Positions 37,589-47,500 of a stretch of DNA of 64,000 nucleotides are shown here, piece after piece. This stretch comes from Marinomonas maritima (lineage in GTDB: Bacteria > Pseudomonadota > Gammaproteobacteria > Pseudomonadales > Marinomonadaceae). Below the pieces are notes generated by a model. It made no database searches. It was not told the origin of the DNA and saw only the letters and a list, made by a program, of their open reading frames with translations. The position numbers were made by a program, and so were the translations under genes. The stretch's first letter is position 1; every line of letters begins with the position of its first letter. The stretch lies in contig NZ_JAMZEG020000002.1 of the NCBI RefSeq assembly GCF_024435075.2, positions 1,069,501-1,133,500 on the forward strand, read 5' to 3'.

Positions 37589-40500
37589 TCAAATCAATTT
37601 TTTAACTTCTTGCCACTGCTTCGTAAGTCGTTTCTCTGAGATTGGCTCTAAGGTTCCTACCGATTGAGCAAACAATGAAATACGATACTCTTCTAACATC
37701 CAGCGATATTTTATTAATTCAGGATCATATAACACTTTATCATCGTGCGCTTTTTTCTGGCGAACATAGGTTTGCCACAAACTTTCTAATTCCGTCACAT
37801 AGGCATTCTCTTTATTCAAATGGTTTTGAAACCGCTCTAACCTGACTTCAATCCCTTTAAAATATCGCGGCAACTGCCCTAGCCAAAATAACGGTGTATT
37901 GCCAATAAAACCAGGATACACCAGCTGACCTAACTGAATCTTAATATCACCATATACTCTTGTCCAAGGCAGAGGAATACTGCCTTTCATTTTTTTAGCC
38001 ACGCCCTGATAAGAAGACAAGACCCGATACAGCTGTTCTGCCATCTCGTTGGCAACACTCACCAAACTAAGCTTATGTGTCGACACGCACTGTTCGAACT
38101 CTTCTTTTGTGCGCGGTAAGGAACGTCCATCTAAAAACACCTTGTCTAACACGGCATTCAACAGATCATCCAATAACGTTTCTTTCTGCCCCAGTGGAGA
38201 AAAGATCAACATGGACTCTCTTAAATGCGGTAGGTTCTTTTGTAAATAGCGCATTTCCTTACTTAAAGTCAATTTTAGTAGCGTAATAACGCCTTTTCGG
38301 TGTGTTTCTATCGCCGTGTTACGGTCATCAAACATTTTTAAAGCAACACTTTCCCCTTGGGCGACCAAGGCGGGAAATGCGGTGACTTTAATACCCGCTT
38401 GCTTAATTTCTTGGCGCTCTGGAATGCCTTGCTCTGGCCAAGTGGTTAATCCTTCTTGTTCATGTTGCTTCGTACCAAACTTGGCAAAGCTCTCTTGAAC
38501 AAGGTCACTAAATTGCGTTTGAAGTTGTGCAAGATTTTTACCCACTCCTAGCACCTTGCCACGTTCATCAACAACTTCTAGGTTGAGAGTAAGATGAGAA
38601 TCTAGTTTTTCTGCATTCCATTCATTCAGAGGAATATCAATCAGGGTTTCACGTTTAATCTGCAAGCTAAGTTGCTCAAGCAGGTCACCCTTTTCTTTCG
38701 ACAAGTTGGGATAGACACGATCCACAAACTGAGGAATCGGTACAAAACGACGACGTAATACCTTGGGAAGCGCTCTTAATAGCGCTTCACAGCGCTCCTT
38801 AATAAAGCCCGGCACCGCCCACCCTAGATCCTCTAAACTTAACTGTCTTAATAGGCCTACAGGCACTTTTAATGTCGCACCGTCGGTTTCTTTACCCGGA
38901 TCAAACTGATAATCAATCGGTAACGCCACGCCATTCAGACCAAAGGAGTCAGGAAACGCCATATCATCCACATGAACGTCTTGATTGACCAAGTCATCAC
39001 GAGTCATAAGCAGCACATCGGGAGACTTTTTAACAAAGTACTCTAAACTTTTTAAGTTGCGTACATCCGCGGGTAAACGCTGGTCATAAAACGCAAACAC
39101 CACTTCATCGTCCACTAAAATATCGCGGGTACGCAATTTGGCTTCTTGTGTTTCGAGCTCTTCAATGAGCGCTTTATTTTTACGAAAAAAAGCCTGCTTA
39201 GTACGAAGTTCACCTTCCACCAAACCAGAACGGATAAAAATTTCACGCGATTCTTCAGGATTGATATGGCCGTAGTCCATACGTCGCTTAGCCACAATAA
39301 CCAACCCATACAAAGACACTTGCTCCTGCGCCATGACACGCCCTTGAGTGCGCTCAAAGTGCGGATCAAAATACTGACGCTTCACAAACGGCGCCGCGTA
39401 CTCTTCAATCCAAATAGGATCAATTCGGGCCGTGACACGCGCATAAAGCTTGCTGGTTTCAACCAACTCGGCGGCCATGATCCATTGTGGCGGCTTCTTG
39501 AATAACATAGAACCCGGAAAAATCGACAACTTACGCGAACGACAACCGAGCATATCCTTGCTGTCTTCCATTTTATTCGCGACTTGCGTAAACAAGCCAG
39601 CCAACAAAGATCGATGAATCGCTTCGTAGTGACGCTCTTCATGCTGCACTTCTTTAAAACCAAGCTGCTTACAAGCAATCATGATTTGTCGATGTATGTC
39701 TCGCCATTCGCGCATTCGCATAAAATTCAGAAACTGCTTACGGCAATATTGACGAAGTTGGTTCTGAGACAGTTCTTGACGCTGGGCTTCGTAACGCTCC
39801 CATAAGTTTAAAAACACGGCAAAATCTGAGTCTTCGTCTTTGTCTACAGCATGAGCCTGATCAGATTGCGCTTTCTTATCTTGAGGACGTTCTCGTGGAT
39901 CAGGAACCGATAAGGCACTGACGATAATCGCCACTTCTTTTAAGACACTGTGCTGTTCGGCAGCAATCAAGATCCGCCCCAGTTTCGGATCAATCGGTAA
40001 TTTAGCAAGTTGTCGGCCAACGGCCGTCAATCGATCTTTTTGCAAAGCCCCCAGTTCCGTCAATGCTTGATAGCCATCGTTGATCATGCGTTTTTCAGGC
40101 ATTTCAAGGAAAGGGAATTTTTCAACTGGCCCCAACTTCAAATTCGCCATTTGCAGGATAACCGACGCCAAGTTAGTACGGAAAATCTCTGGGTCCGTAA
40201 ATTCAGGGCGATTACTGAAGTCTGCTTCGTCATAAAGGCGAATACAAATACCGTCCGCCACACGGCCACATCGCCCTGCTCGTTGATTGGCGCTGGCTTG
40301 GCTGATTTTTTCGATAGGCAATTGCTGAACTTTGGACCGCACACTGTAGCGGCTCATACGCGCCAAACCGGGATCAATCACATAACGAATACCCGGAACG
40401 GTTAACGAGGTTTCTGCGACGTTGGTCGACAACACAATGCGACGTCCAGAATGAGACTTGAAAATACGCTGCTGCTCGCTCGTACTTAATCGAGCGTACA

Positions 40501-41464
40501 AAGGCAAAACTTCGGTGCCACGCAACTCGGCTCGGCGTAAAATTTCAGCGGTCTCACGAATTTCACGTTCACCCGGTAAAAACACCAGAATATCACCGGC
40601 ACCACGATAGCCTGACGTTCTTTCTTCGGCAATCAATAATTCCACCGCGTCCAGAACTCCATGTTCCATGCTTTGGTCTTCGTCCAGCTCTTCCGAATCA
40701 GACTTACTCAATAACGGCTGATAACGTACTTCTACAGGATAGGTTCGACCAGACACCTCAATAACCGGCGCCTTATCGAAATGCGTTGAAAAGCGCTCTA
40801 CATCGATGGTCGCGGACGTCACAATGACTTTTAAATCAGGACGCGCCGCCAATACTTGTTTCAAATACCCCAGCAAGAAATCGATATTCAAGCTGCGTTC
40901 GTGGGCTTCATCGATGATAATAGTGTCGTATTTATAAAGCAGTTTATCTTGCTGTATTTCCGCCAGCAAAATACCGTCTGTCATTAATTTGATCAGCGTT
41001 TCTTCATTACTTTCGTCGCTAAAACGGACTTGAAAGCCAACTTGCTCACCAAGCTTAACCTGCAGCTCATCACTGATACGTTCCGCCACACTGCGCGCCG
41101 CAATTCGACGGGGCTGAGTGTGCCCAATAAGACCCGCTAAGCCACGCCCTGCTTGCAAACACATTTTAGGCAACTGAGTCGTTTTGCCGGAGCCCGTTTC
41201 ACCCGCAATAATAATGACTTGGTTTTCTTGAATCGCCTTGATAATTTCATCGGCGCGGACCGCAACAGGCAAACTCTCGTTATAGGTAATTTTAGGCATA
41301 CGAGCCGTACGCGCTTGGTGCAACGCACTCGACTTTTCGATAATGGCGTCAAGTTCATTTGCCATACGGTCACTGGGTAAACCGTCTTTTCGGCGCTTAG
41401 CAAGTTGCTCTTGTTTACGGACAATAAGATGACGATCGCGTGTCATCACAGCATGATTTAGCAT
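37589..41464 (-). CDS. hrpA: ATP-dependent RNA helicase HrpA
   Basis: A 1291-residue DEAH-box helicase, close to the E. coli HrpA length. Walker A is GETGSGKTTQ (about residue 93), the DEAH box is in IIDEAHERSLN (about 190), then SATID and the motif VI stretch QRAGRCGR (about 390). The long C-terminal half matches the HrpA-specific extension. HrpA acts on mRNA and stalled ribosomes. It is divergent from cysK and lies upstream of mlaA on the same strand. Confidence 0.96.
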   Translation of the reverse strand: MLNHAVMTRDRHLIVRKQEQLAKRRKDGLPSDRMANELDAIIEKSSALHQARTARMPKITYNESLPVAVRADEIIKAIQENQVIIIAGETGSGKTTQLPKMCLQAGRGLAGLIGHTQPRRIAARSVAERISDELQVKLGEQVGFQVRFSDESNEETLIKLMTDGILLAEIQQDKLLYKYDTIIIDEAHERSLNIDFLLGYLKQVLAARPDLKVIVTSATIDVERFSTHFDKAPVIEVSGRTYPVEVRYQPLLSKSDSEELDEDQSMEHGVLDAVELLIAEERTSGYRGAGDILVFLPGEREIRETAEILRRAELRGTEVLPLYARLSTSEQQRIFKSHSGRRIVLSTNVAETSLTVPGIRYVIDPGLARMSRYSVRSKVQQLPIEKISQASANQRAGRCGRVADGICIRLYDEADFSNRPEFTDPEIFRTNLASVILQMANLKLGPVEKFPFLEMPEKRMINDGYQALTELGALQKDRLTAVGRQLAKLPIDPKLGRILIAAEQHSVLKEVAIIVSALSVPDPRERPQDKKAQSDQAHAVDKDEDSDFAVFLNLWERYEAQRQELSQNQLRQYCRKQFLNFMRMREWRDIHRQIMIACKQLGFKEVQHEERHYEAIHRSLLAGLFTQVANKMEDSKDMLGCRSRKLSIFPGSMLFKKPPQWIMAAELVETSKLYARVTARIDPIWIEEYAAPFVKRQYFDPHFERTQGRVMAQEQVSLYGLVIVAKRRMDYGHINPEESREIFIRSGLVEGELRTKQAFFRKNKALIEELETQEAKLRTRDILVDDEVVFAFYDQRLPADVRNLKSLEYFVKKSPDVLLMTRDDLVNQDVHVDDMAFPDSFGLNGVALPIDYQFDPGKETDGATLKVPVGLLRQLSLEDLGWAVPGFIKERCEALLRALPKVLRRRFVPIPQFVDRVYPNLSKEKGDLLEQLSLQIKRETLIDIPLNEWNAEKLDSHLTLNLEVVDERGKVLGVGKNLAQLQTQFSDLVQESFAKFGTKQHEQEGLTTWPEQGIPERQEIKQAGIKVTAFPALVAQGESVALKMFDDRNTAIETHRKGVITLLKLTLSKEMRYLQKNLPHLRESMLIFSPLGQKETLLDDLLNAVLDKVFLDGRSLPRTKEEFEQCVSTHKLSLVSVANEMAEQLYRVLSSYQGVAKKMKGSIPLPWTRVYGDIKIQLGQLVYPGFIGNTPLFWLGQLPRYFKGIEVRLERFQNHLNKENAYVTELESLWQTYVRQKKAHDDKVLYDPELIKYRWMLEEYRISLFAQSVGTLEPISEKRLTKQWQEVKKLI

Positions 41465-41644
41465 GGTATTAAAAAAGTATCCTAATTGATTGGCACTGGC
41501 GTCATTTGATAAGTTCGCAGCGGGTGCCGTTTCTATCTATATAATTGGAAATTCTAACATTAATCCCCATGAAGAGGTTATAGTGAAACCAATATGCTGC
41601 ATTTGATCGGCAGTAACCACTCATTGACCAAAAAAGGAAATGGT

Positions 41645-42610
41645 ATGTCTAATCACGTATTTGAAGATAACTCTCTTACTATTGGTAATACGCCACTGGT
41701 ACGTTTAAACCGCATTGGTAATGGCAATATTTGGGCAAAGCTCGAATCTCGCAACCCTGCTTTCTCGGTAAAATGTCGTATCGGTGCCAATATGGTATGG
41801 GATGCAGAGAAAAAAGGCATTCTAAGCAAAGGCAAATCGATTGTTGAAGCATCCAGTGGAAACACAGGCATCGCCCTATGCTTCGTTGCAGCGTCTCGTG
41901 GTTACCCTATTACGATCACAATGCCATCCAGCATGAGCGTAGAGCGTCGCCAAGTTATGAAAGCCCTCGGTGCAACCATCGTATTAACGGAACCAGCAAA
42001 AGGCATGAAAGGCGCGATTGCCAAAGCAGAAGAAATTGCACAAGACAAAAACGTTGTACACCTTCAACAATTTGATAATTCCGCCAATCCAGAAATTCAT
42101 GAAAAAACCACAGGCCCAGAAATCTGGACAGACACCAATGGCGAAATTGATGTTTTTGTGGCGGGTGTTGGCACAGGCGGCACGATCACAGGCGTGAGTC
42201 GCTACATTAAAAATACACAAGGCAAAGCCATTATCAGCGTTGCCGTAGAACCCACCAGCTCCCCTGTTATTACACAAACAATGAAAGGTGAAACACCATC
42301 GCCATCGCCTCATAAAATCCAAGGTATTGGTGCAGGTTTTATACCGAAAAATTTAGACCTGTCTATGGTGGATCGAGTTGAGCAAGTAACCAATGAAGAC
42401 GCGATTGACATGGCAAAACGTCTAATGCGAGAAGAAGGCATTTTATGCGGCATTTCTTGTGGCGCCGCCGTGGTTGCAGCGGAACGATTAAGCAAACTGC
42501 CCGAGTTTAAAGACAAAAAAATCGTCGTAGTATTACCTGACTCTGGCGAACGTTACTTGTCTACGGCTTTGTTTGAAGGTGAATTCACCGACAACGAACT
42601 AGTACAGTAA
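41645..42610 (+). CDS. cysK: Cysteine synthase A
   Basis: A 321-residue PLP enzyme that joins O-acetylserine and sulfide. I start at the ATG at 41645 (MSNHVFEDNSLTIGNTP), which matches the family N-terminus and follows AAAAAGGAAA; a longer frame from 41594 is not needed. The PLP lysine is in FSVKCRIGANM (about residue 42), the substrate loop is EASSGNTGIAL, and the phosphate-binding loop is GTGGTITG. It ends in a strong terminator. Confidence 0.97.
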   Translation: MSNHVFEDNSLTIGNTPLVRLNRIGNGNIWAKLESRNPAFSVKCRIGANMVWDAEKKGILSKGKSIVEASSGNTGIALCFVAASRGYPITITMPSSMSVERRQVMKALGATIVLTEPAKGMKGAIAKAEEIAQDKNVVHLQQFDNSANPEIHEKTTGPEIWTDTNGEIDVFVAGVGTGGTITGVSRYIKNTQGKAIISVAVEPTSSPVITQTMKGETPSPSPHKIQGIGAGFIPKNLDLSMVDRVEQVTNEDAIDMAKRLMREEGILCGISCGAAVVAAERLSKLPEFKDKKIVVVLPDSGERYLSTALFEGEFTDNELVQ

Positions 42611-42625
42611 GCGCCTTTATGGCAT

Positions 42626-42665
42626 AAAAAATCCCGCTTCGGCAAACGCTTAAGCGGGATTTTTT
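42626..42665 (+). terminator. Rho-independent terminator after cysK
   Basis: Stem ATCCCGCTT (42631-42639) and AAGCGGGAT (42652-42660), with A-run before and T-run after. It can work in both directions and also ends the small minus-strand gene. Confidence 0.9.
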
Positions 42666-42687
42666 GAATCTAAATTAACGTCATTTA

Positions 42688-42936
42688 TTAATGCACTTTT
42701 TTCGTACCGTAACGAACCATGTCTTTGCCATTTTCATACACATCTGCACTTACCCAGCGCCCCAAGAGCAATTGCTGATTATCATCCAGCACAGCAAGAA
42801 ATGGACGACCGTTTGTATTATTTGTGGCCAACGCAACACCAGCCGCATTAGCAAGGCCTAAGCCTCCGTTTTCTATCGCACGTAAAAACGTCTCAAGCTC
42901 GGCTAAGGTTTCAATTACATCGTTGTCATTAATCAT
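42688..42936 (-). CDS. Small hypothetical protein
   Basis: An 82-residue protein from the ATG at 42936; the frame extends 11 codons upstream to a TTG. The N-terminus is acidic and helical (NDNDVIETLAELETFLRAIE), followed by a Gly/Ala-rich part and a strand-rich tail (PFLAVLDDNQQLLLGRWVS). No family recognised. It looks like real coding sequence because composition is even and it ends just before the shared terminator. Confidence 0.6.
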   Translation of the reverse strand: MINDNDVIETLAELETFLRAIENGGLGLANAAGVALATNNTNGRPFLAVLDDNQQLLLGRWVSADVYENGKDMVRYGTKKVH

Positions 42937-43227
42937 TCTATCTACTCTGTTATTTTTCAAATACGGCAAGGATAACAGTTATCAAAGCGAGTGAAAAATG
43001 AGAAACGTTTATTTCAGACGATGAGAATGCTTTTTTGCTATTTCCTCTCAGACAACTCATATACTAAAATTTTAGCCTGTGTGTGTCCGTAACTTTGCCC
43101 CAAACACCAACGCCACCACGTCATAATGATTTGATTTTTATGCCCAAACTCAAACCCTAAGTGCGTCACTTTACGCTCTATAAAATCAATAGTCACATAA
43201 AGGTAAGTTGTTATCATGGAAGGGTAT

Positions 43228-43249
43228 TTTTTACAATACAATGTAAAAA
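43228..43249. promoter_or_regulatory. TTTTTACA-N6-TGTAAAAA dyad, candidate Crp-family operator
   Basis: Two 8-base arms are exact inverted copies around a 6-base spacer, the spacing used by Crp. It lies 171 bases before the ATG of the Crp/Fnr-like regulator, so autoregulation is possible. Confidence 0.4.
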
Positions 43250-43419
43250 TCATTGTCAATTTTACCAAATTCAGTATATTGCTCATTAGTATATAAAATG
43301 AGATAAATATCTAATTAATGTTGTCGTTCGTATATTGGGACGATAGAGATTTCGGCACATCGTATATAGCAATTCAATGATGATTGTCATGCCTAACCCT
43401 AAACAGGCTCCGATATGTT

Positions 43420-44007
43420 ATGAAAAAGTTTACTGACAATTATTTCTCCGAGACTTTGGGTGTGACCCAAACCGAATCTAAATACCTAAGCAATATGTTT
43501 AAATTTGAGTCAATTGACAAAAATATTCGACTGGTAGAAGAAGGTACGAAATGGGACCGCGTGTACTTTATTAGTACTGGCCTATTGCGTTTTTACTACA
43601 CCACGACCGGAGGCAAAGAATTCAACAAAGGTTTTTTTAAAGAAAAAGATTTCATTTGGCCAATTACCCCCAGTGCGCGAATTGAGCCCAGCTTATTTAG
43701 TATAGAATCACTCTCTCAATCTGACCTTTGGTCAGTCTCTTTTCGCGATTTTCAACATACTCTGAAAAGTTATGGCGTTTGGGAGAAATTTGCATTGCCT
43801 TATGCAGAAAATTTGGCCGACCAGAAATTTAAACGCGAATATGATTTTTTAGTTAAAAATGCTCAATCTCGATACGATGGATTGATTTTAAAATTAGGCA
43901 AACTCGTTGATCGAATACCCGATTATCATCTAGCGTCTTATTTAGGCATTACAAATGTTGCACTCTCACGAATAAAGAAACGAAAACTTATCTCAAACAT
44001 TATTTGA
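43420..44007 (+). CDS. Crp/Fnr-family transcriptional regulator
   Basis: A 195-residue protein from the ATG at 43420. The N-terminal part resembles a cyclic-nucleotide-binding beta-roll (IRLVEEGTKWDRVYFISTGLLRFYY, about 40-65). The end (DYHLASYLGITNVALSRIKKR, about 168-188) is a short helix-turn-helix of the kind found in small Crp-like regulators. The cysteines used by Fnr for an Fe-S cluster are absent. It stands directly upstream of the PKS operon in the same direction and is the best candidate for its local regulator. Confidence 0.8.
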   Translation: MKKFTDNYFSETLGVTQTESKYLSNMFKFESIDKNIRLVEEGTKWDRVYFISTGLLRFYYTTTGGKEFNKGFFKEKDFIWPITPSARIEPSLFSIESLSQSDLWSVSFRDFQHTLKSYGVWEKFALPYAENLADQKFKREYDFLVKNAQSRYDGLILKLGKLVDRIPDYHLASYLGITNVALSRIKKRKLISNII

Positions 44008-44163
44008 CCTATAGGACAAATATTTATAATCCATGATAAATTAGAGCTTTAACTCAAAATAAGTGCCTGCGTAACTTTTATCACACATTTTTTAAATGAC
44101 GGCAGACATTACAATACGAGATTCCATTTCACCCACTCACTCAGTCCCTCCTCTATCTCTACA

Positions 44164-44183
44164 AAATAAGTTAAAACTTATTT
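44164..44183. promoter_or_regulatory. Inverted repeat AAATAAGTT-AA-AACTTATTT
   Basis: Nine-base perfect arms with a 2-base spacer, 380 bases upstream of the PKS start. Candidate operator. Confidence 0.45.
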
Positions 44184-44189
44184 GTAATT

Positions 44190-44203
44190 TTAACCTAGGT
44201 TAA
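44190..44203. promoter_or_regulatory. Perfect palindrome TTAACCTAGGTTAA
   Basis: A 14-base self-complementary site only 6 bases after the previous inverted repeat. The pair could bind one regulator twice or two regulators. Confidence 0.45.
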
Positions 44204-44563
44204 TGAAGCTCCTCGTTATATCTCTTATACTCCGGCCTAAATTTCATGGAGAGCTTCCCGCAAACCACCTTATAGTCCCTTAAATCGACATATTAAGAAA
44301 ATATCTAATTAAAATAGGTAATTTATCAAAATCTTCGACGGAGCCTGATTTTAATAAAAAATGAAGTCTGTGCTCAATAATTACAAATCAAAATAACAAG
44401 GATGATTAGTAACCAGTAGAAATATAAATATGTAATTTCCAAGGTTGGAAAATTGAAACTAATGATGCTTAAGCGTTGGATATATGGGACTCCCTTAATT
44501 CCAATCAAGGCAATCACTAGATCATAGTTTTGAATACGTAGTTCTTATTAAAAGGAGATTAAG

Positions 44564-47500
44564 ATGAGTAATTATAAAGAATCTGATATTGCAGTTGTTG
44601 GTATTGGCTGTCGATTCCCGGGCGGCGCTTCAAGCCCAGAAAAGTTTTCTGAGTTAATATTTAATGGTATTGATGCCATCGGTGAAGTACCCAAGGATCG
44701 CTGGCGGGCAGACAAATTTTACTCATCAGAACATACGCCTGGAAAAGCACGTACAAAGTGGGGTGGATTCATTGACCAACCGCATAAATTTGATGCATCT
44801 TTTTTTGGCCTCACGCCGGTTGAAGTCTCCAGTATGGACCCTCAACAACGCCTACTTCTCGAAGTTTGCTGGGAATCAATGGAAGATGCAGGGATCGACC
44901 CTTATTCACAAAAAGGGTCGAGCACAGGTGTGTTTGTGGGTGCATTTACACTTGACCATTTAGTAAATGAAACAAGTCATACAAACTGGGACTCACTCAA
45001 CGCCCATACAGCAACTGGCTCAATGATGACGTTGCTATCCAACAGAATTTCTTATCTGTTTGATTTCAATGGCCCTAGTATGACGCTTGATACAGCATGT
45101 TCTTCATCCCTTATTGCTGTACACCTTGCAGTACAAGATATTAACAATGGTGAATGCGAGTCTGCCGTTGCTGGCGGTGTTAACCTAATGCTCAATCCAG
45201 GTATTACAGTAGCCGAATCCAAAGCAAATATGCTATCGCCTACTGGTCGTTCAAGGTCCTTCGACAGCCTAGCAGATGGCTATGTTCGTGGCGAAGGCGC
45301 TGGACTGGTTGTCTTAAAACCTCTAGCAAAAGCCATAGCAGATAATGATCGAATCTATGCGGTTATTAAGGGCTCTGCAACGAATCAAGACGGTAAAAGC
45401 TCAGGTCAAACAGTACCTAACGGATTAGCTCAACAGGCACTTGTCGAAATTGCCTGCAAGAAAGCTAACATCCACCCTTCTGACATCCAATACGTTGAGG
45501 CACATGGTACTGGCACACCAGTAGGTGATCCAATCGAGGCCAATGCTTTAGGTAATGTGTTATCCGTTGGGCGTAATGACCATTCAGAATGTCTCATTGG
45601 TTCGGTCAAATCCAACTTTGGTCACACAGAAGCCGCGGCAGGTATTGCGGGACTAATCAAAACAGCGTTGTGTATCCATCAGGCAAAGTTGCCAAAAATC
45701 CTTCATTACCAAAAAAACAATCCAAAAATTGATTTTAAAGCGCTAAAACTAAAACCCGTCACAGAAGCACAGACTTGGCCAGTGACGGATAGAGCACGTT
45801 TAGCAGGCGTAAACTCTTTTGGATTTGGTGGAAGTAACTGCCATGTTATTTTAGAACAGGCACCAGAGGTTACTGAATCATTACAGCCCGCCTCCAATAG
45901 CAACAACTCACTCTTAAAACTCGTTTTAACAGCCAAATCGGAAGCGGCGCTAAATGCCCTAGCACAAAACTACATTGTACTACTGAGTAAACCAAATATT
46001 GATGCGGCACAAGTGTGCGCAAACGCAGCATTACTCAGAGCCAAACACGAGTACCGACTAGTGGCGACGGGGCGCGAGGCGAATGAACTGATTGGCCAAC
46101 TCAATTTGCGCCTAAACTCCGAAGTATCACCAAATTTGTCTGTTGGTAGAATACTATCGCTAGAAAAAGGTGAATCACTCACAACCACAATGGTGTTGTC
46201 CGGCATGGGACCTCAATGGTGGGCAATGGGTCGGGAGCTGCTAGAATCCGAACCAGTTTTTGCTGACATGTTTGACCGCTGCGATCAAGCCTTTGCAAAG
46301 CTCACCAACGACTGGTCACTTCGTAACGAATTTACGGCAAGTGAAGAAAATAGTCGTATGCTGGAGACACAAATTGCTCAAACCAGTAACTTTGCACTTC
46401 AAGTTTCTATGGCTGAGCTTTACCGTTCAAAAGGTGTATTGCCTAATGTGTTAGTAGGTCACAGCGTCGGTGAAACGGCTGTAGCTTACATTTCAGGCTC
46501 GCTTTCTCTTGAGGATGCTGCTCTGGTTGTTTATCACCGAAGCCGCTTGCAACAAACAACCAAAGGCAGCGGAGGCATGCTTGCCGTTGGATTGAATTAC
46601 AAACAAGCACAAGAGTCGATTAAACCTGTTTCAGATAAAGTTGCCATTGCAGCCATCAATGGACCAACAGCAATTACGTTGGCTGGCGATACGCCTGCCT
46701 TGGTGGACATTGCAAAAACGCTGGAAGAGCAAGGCATTTTTCAGAAGTTTCTAAGAGTAGAAGTACCTTACCACAGCCCAGCGATGGACCATTTAAAAGA
46801 CGAATTCCTTTCCTCCGTTGAGGGCATTCAACCAAAACCAACCCACATCACCTTATATTCAACGGTAACGGGCGATATCATAAATGGTGAAGACCAGACA
46901 CCGGAATATTGGTGGCGAAACCTACGGGATTCAGTCTACTTCTCAGATGCAATAAACAACATACTCCAAAGAGAAAAGAGTCAACTGTATTTTGAAGTCG
47001 GTCCACATCCTGTTCTTGGTGGCTCTGTCGCTCAATTGTTAACAGAAAGCAATAAAACTGGCGTGGTTTTATCATCACTTCGCCGCAAAGAAGCCGAGTC
47101 TGAGTTGTTTGAAAAATCTATTTCGGATTTATTCATCAATGGATTCAATGTAGATTGGTCTTTAACACAGCAATCAGCCAATAAAAGGTTGTCTCTTCCA
47201 CCATACCCATGGCAAAGAAACCTCTATCGCAGCGAATCACCTCAAACTCTTAACTGGTTACAAGGTGGGAATGAAAATACTTTATTGGGTATTAGGCAAC
47301 CCTCTTCTAATCCCACTTGGGAACTCGAAATTTCAGGCGCTGAGTTAAATTATCTGTTCGATCACAAAGTTCAGGGGGAGGCGGTCTTTCCTGCCGCTGG
47401 CTATGTCGAAATGGCGTTACAAGCAGCGCAGTCGTTACACGATACATTAAGGTTTTCAGTAAATGACCTAAAGCTGAAAAAAGCATTATTTATCTCCAAA

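Larger units (their letters stand above)
44008..44563 (+). promoter_or_regulatory. Leader and promoter region of the PKS operon
   Basis: A 556-base AT-rich region without a gene. It holds two strong palindromes 6 bases apart (44164-44183 and 44190-44203) and ends with AAAGGAGATTAAG before the PKS ATG. The long distance suggests a regulated promoter with an extended leader. Confidence 0.6.

Noticed and set aside
43038..43286. 82-codon minus-strand frame between cysK and the Crp-like regulator
   Set aside because: No Shine-Dalgarno sequence before either ATG, low-complexity start and no known family; it also covers the TTTTTACA dyad. I leave it out as a gene, with some doubt.
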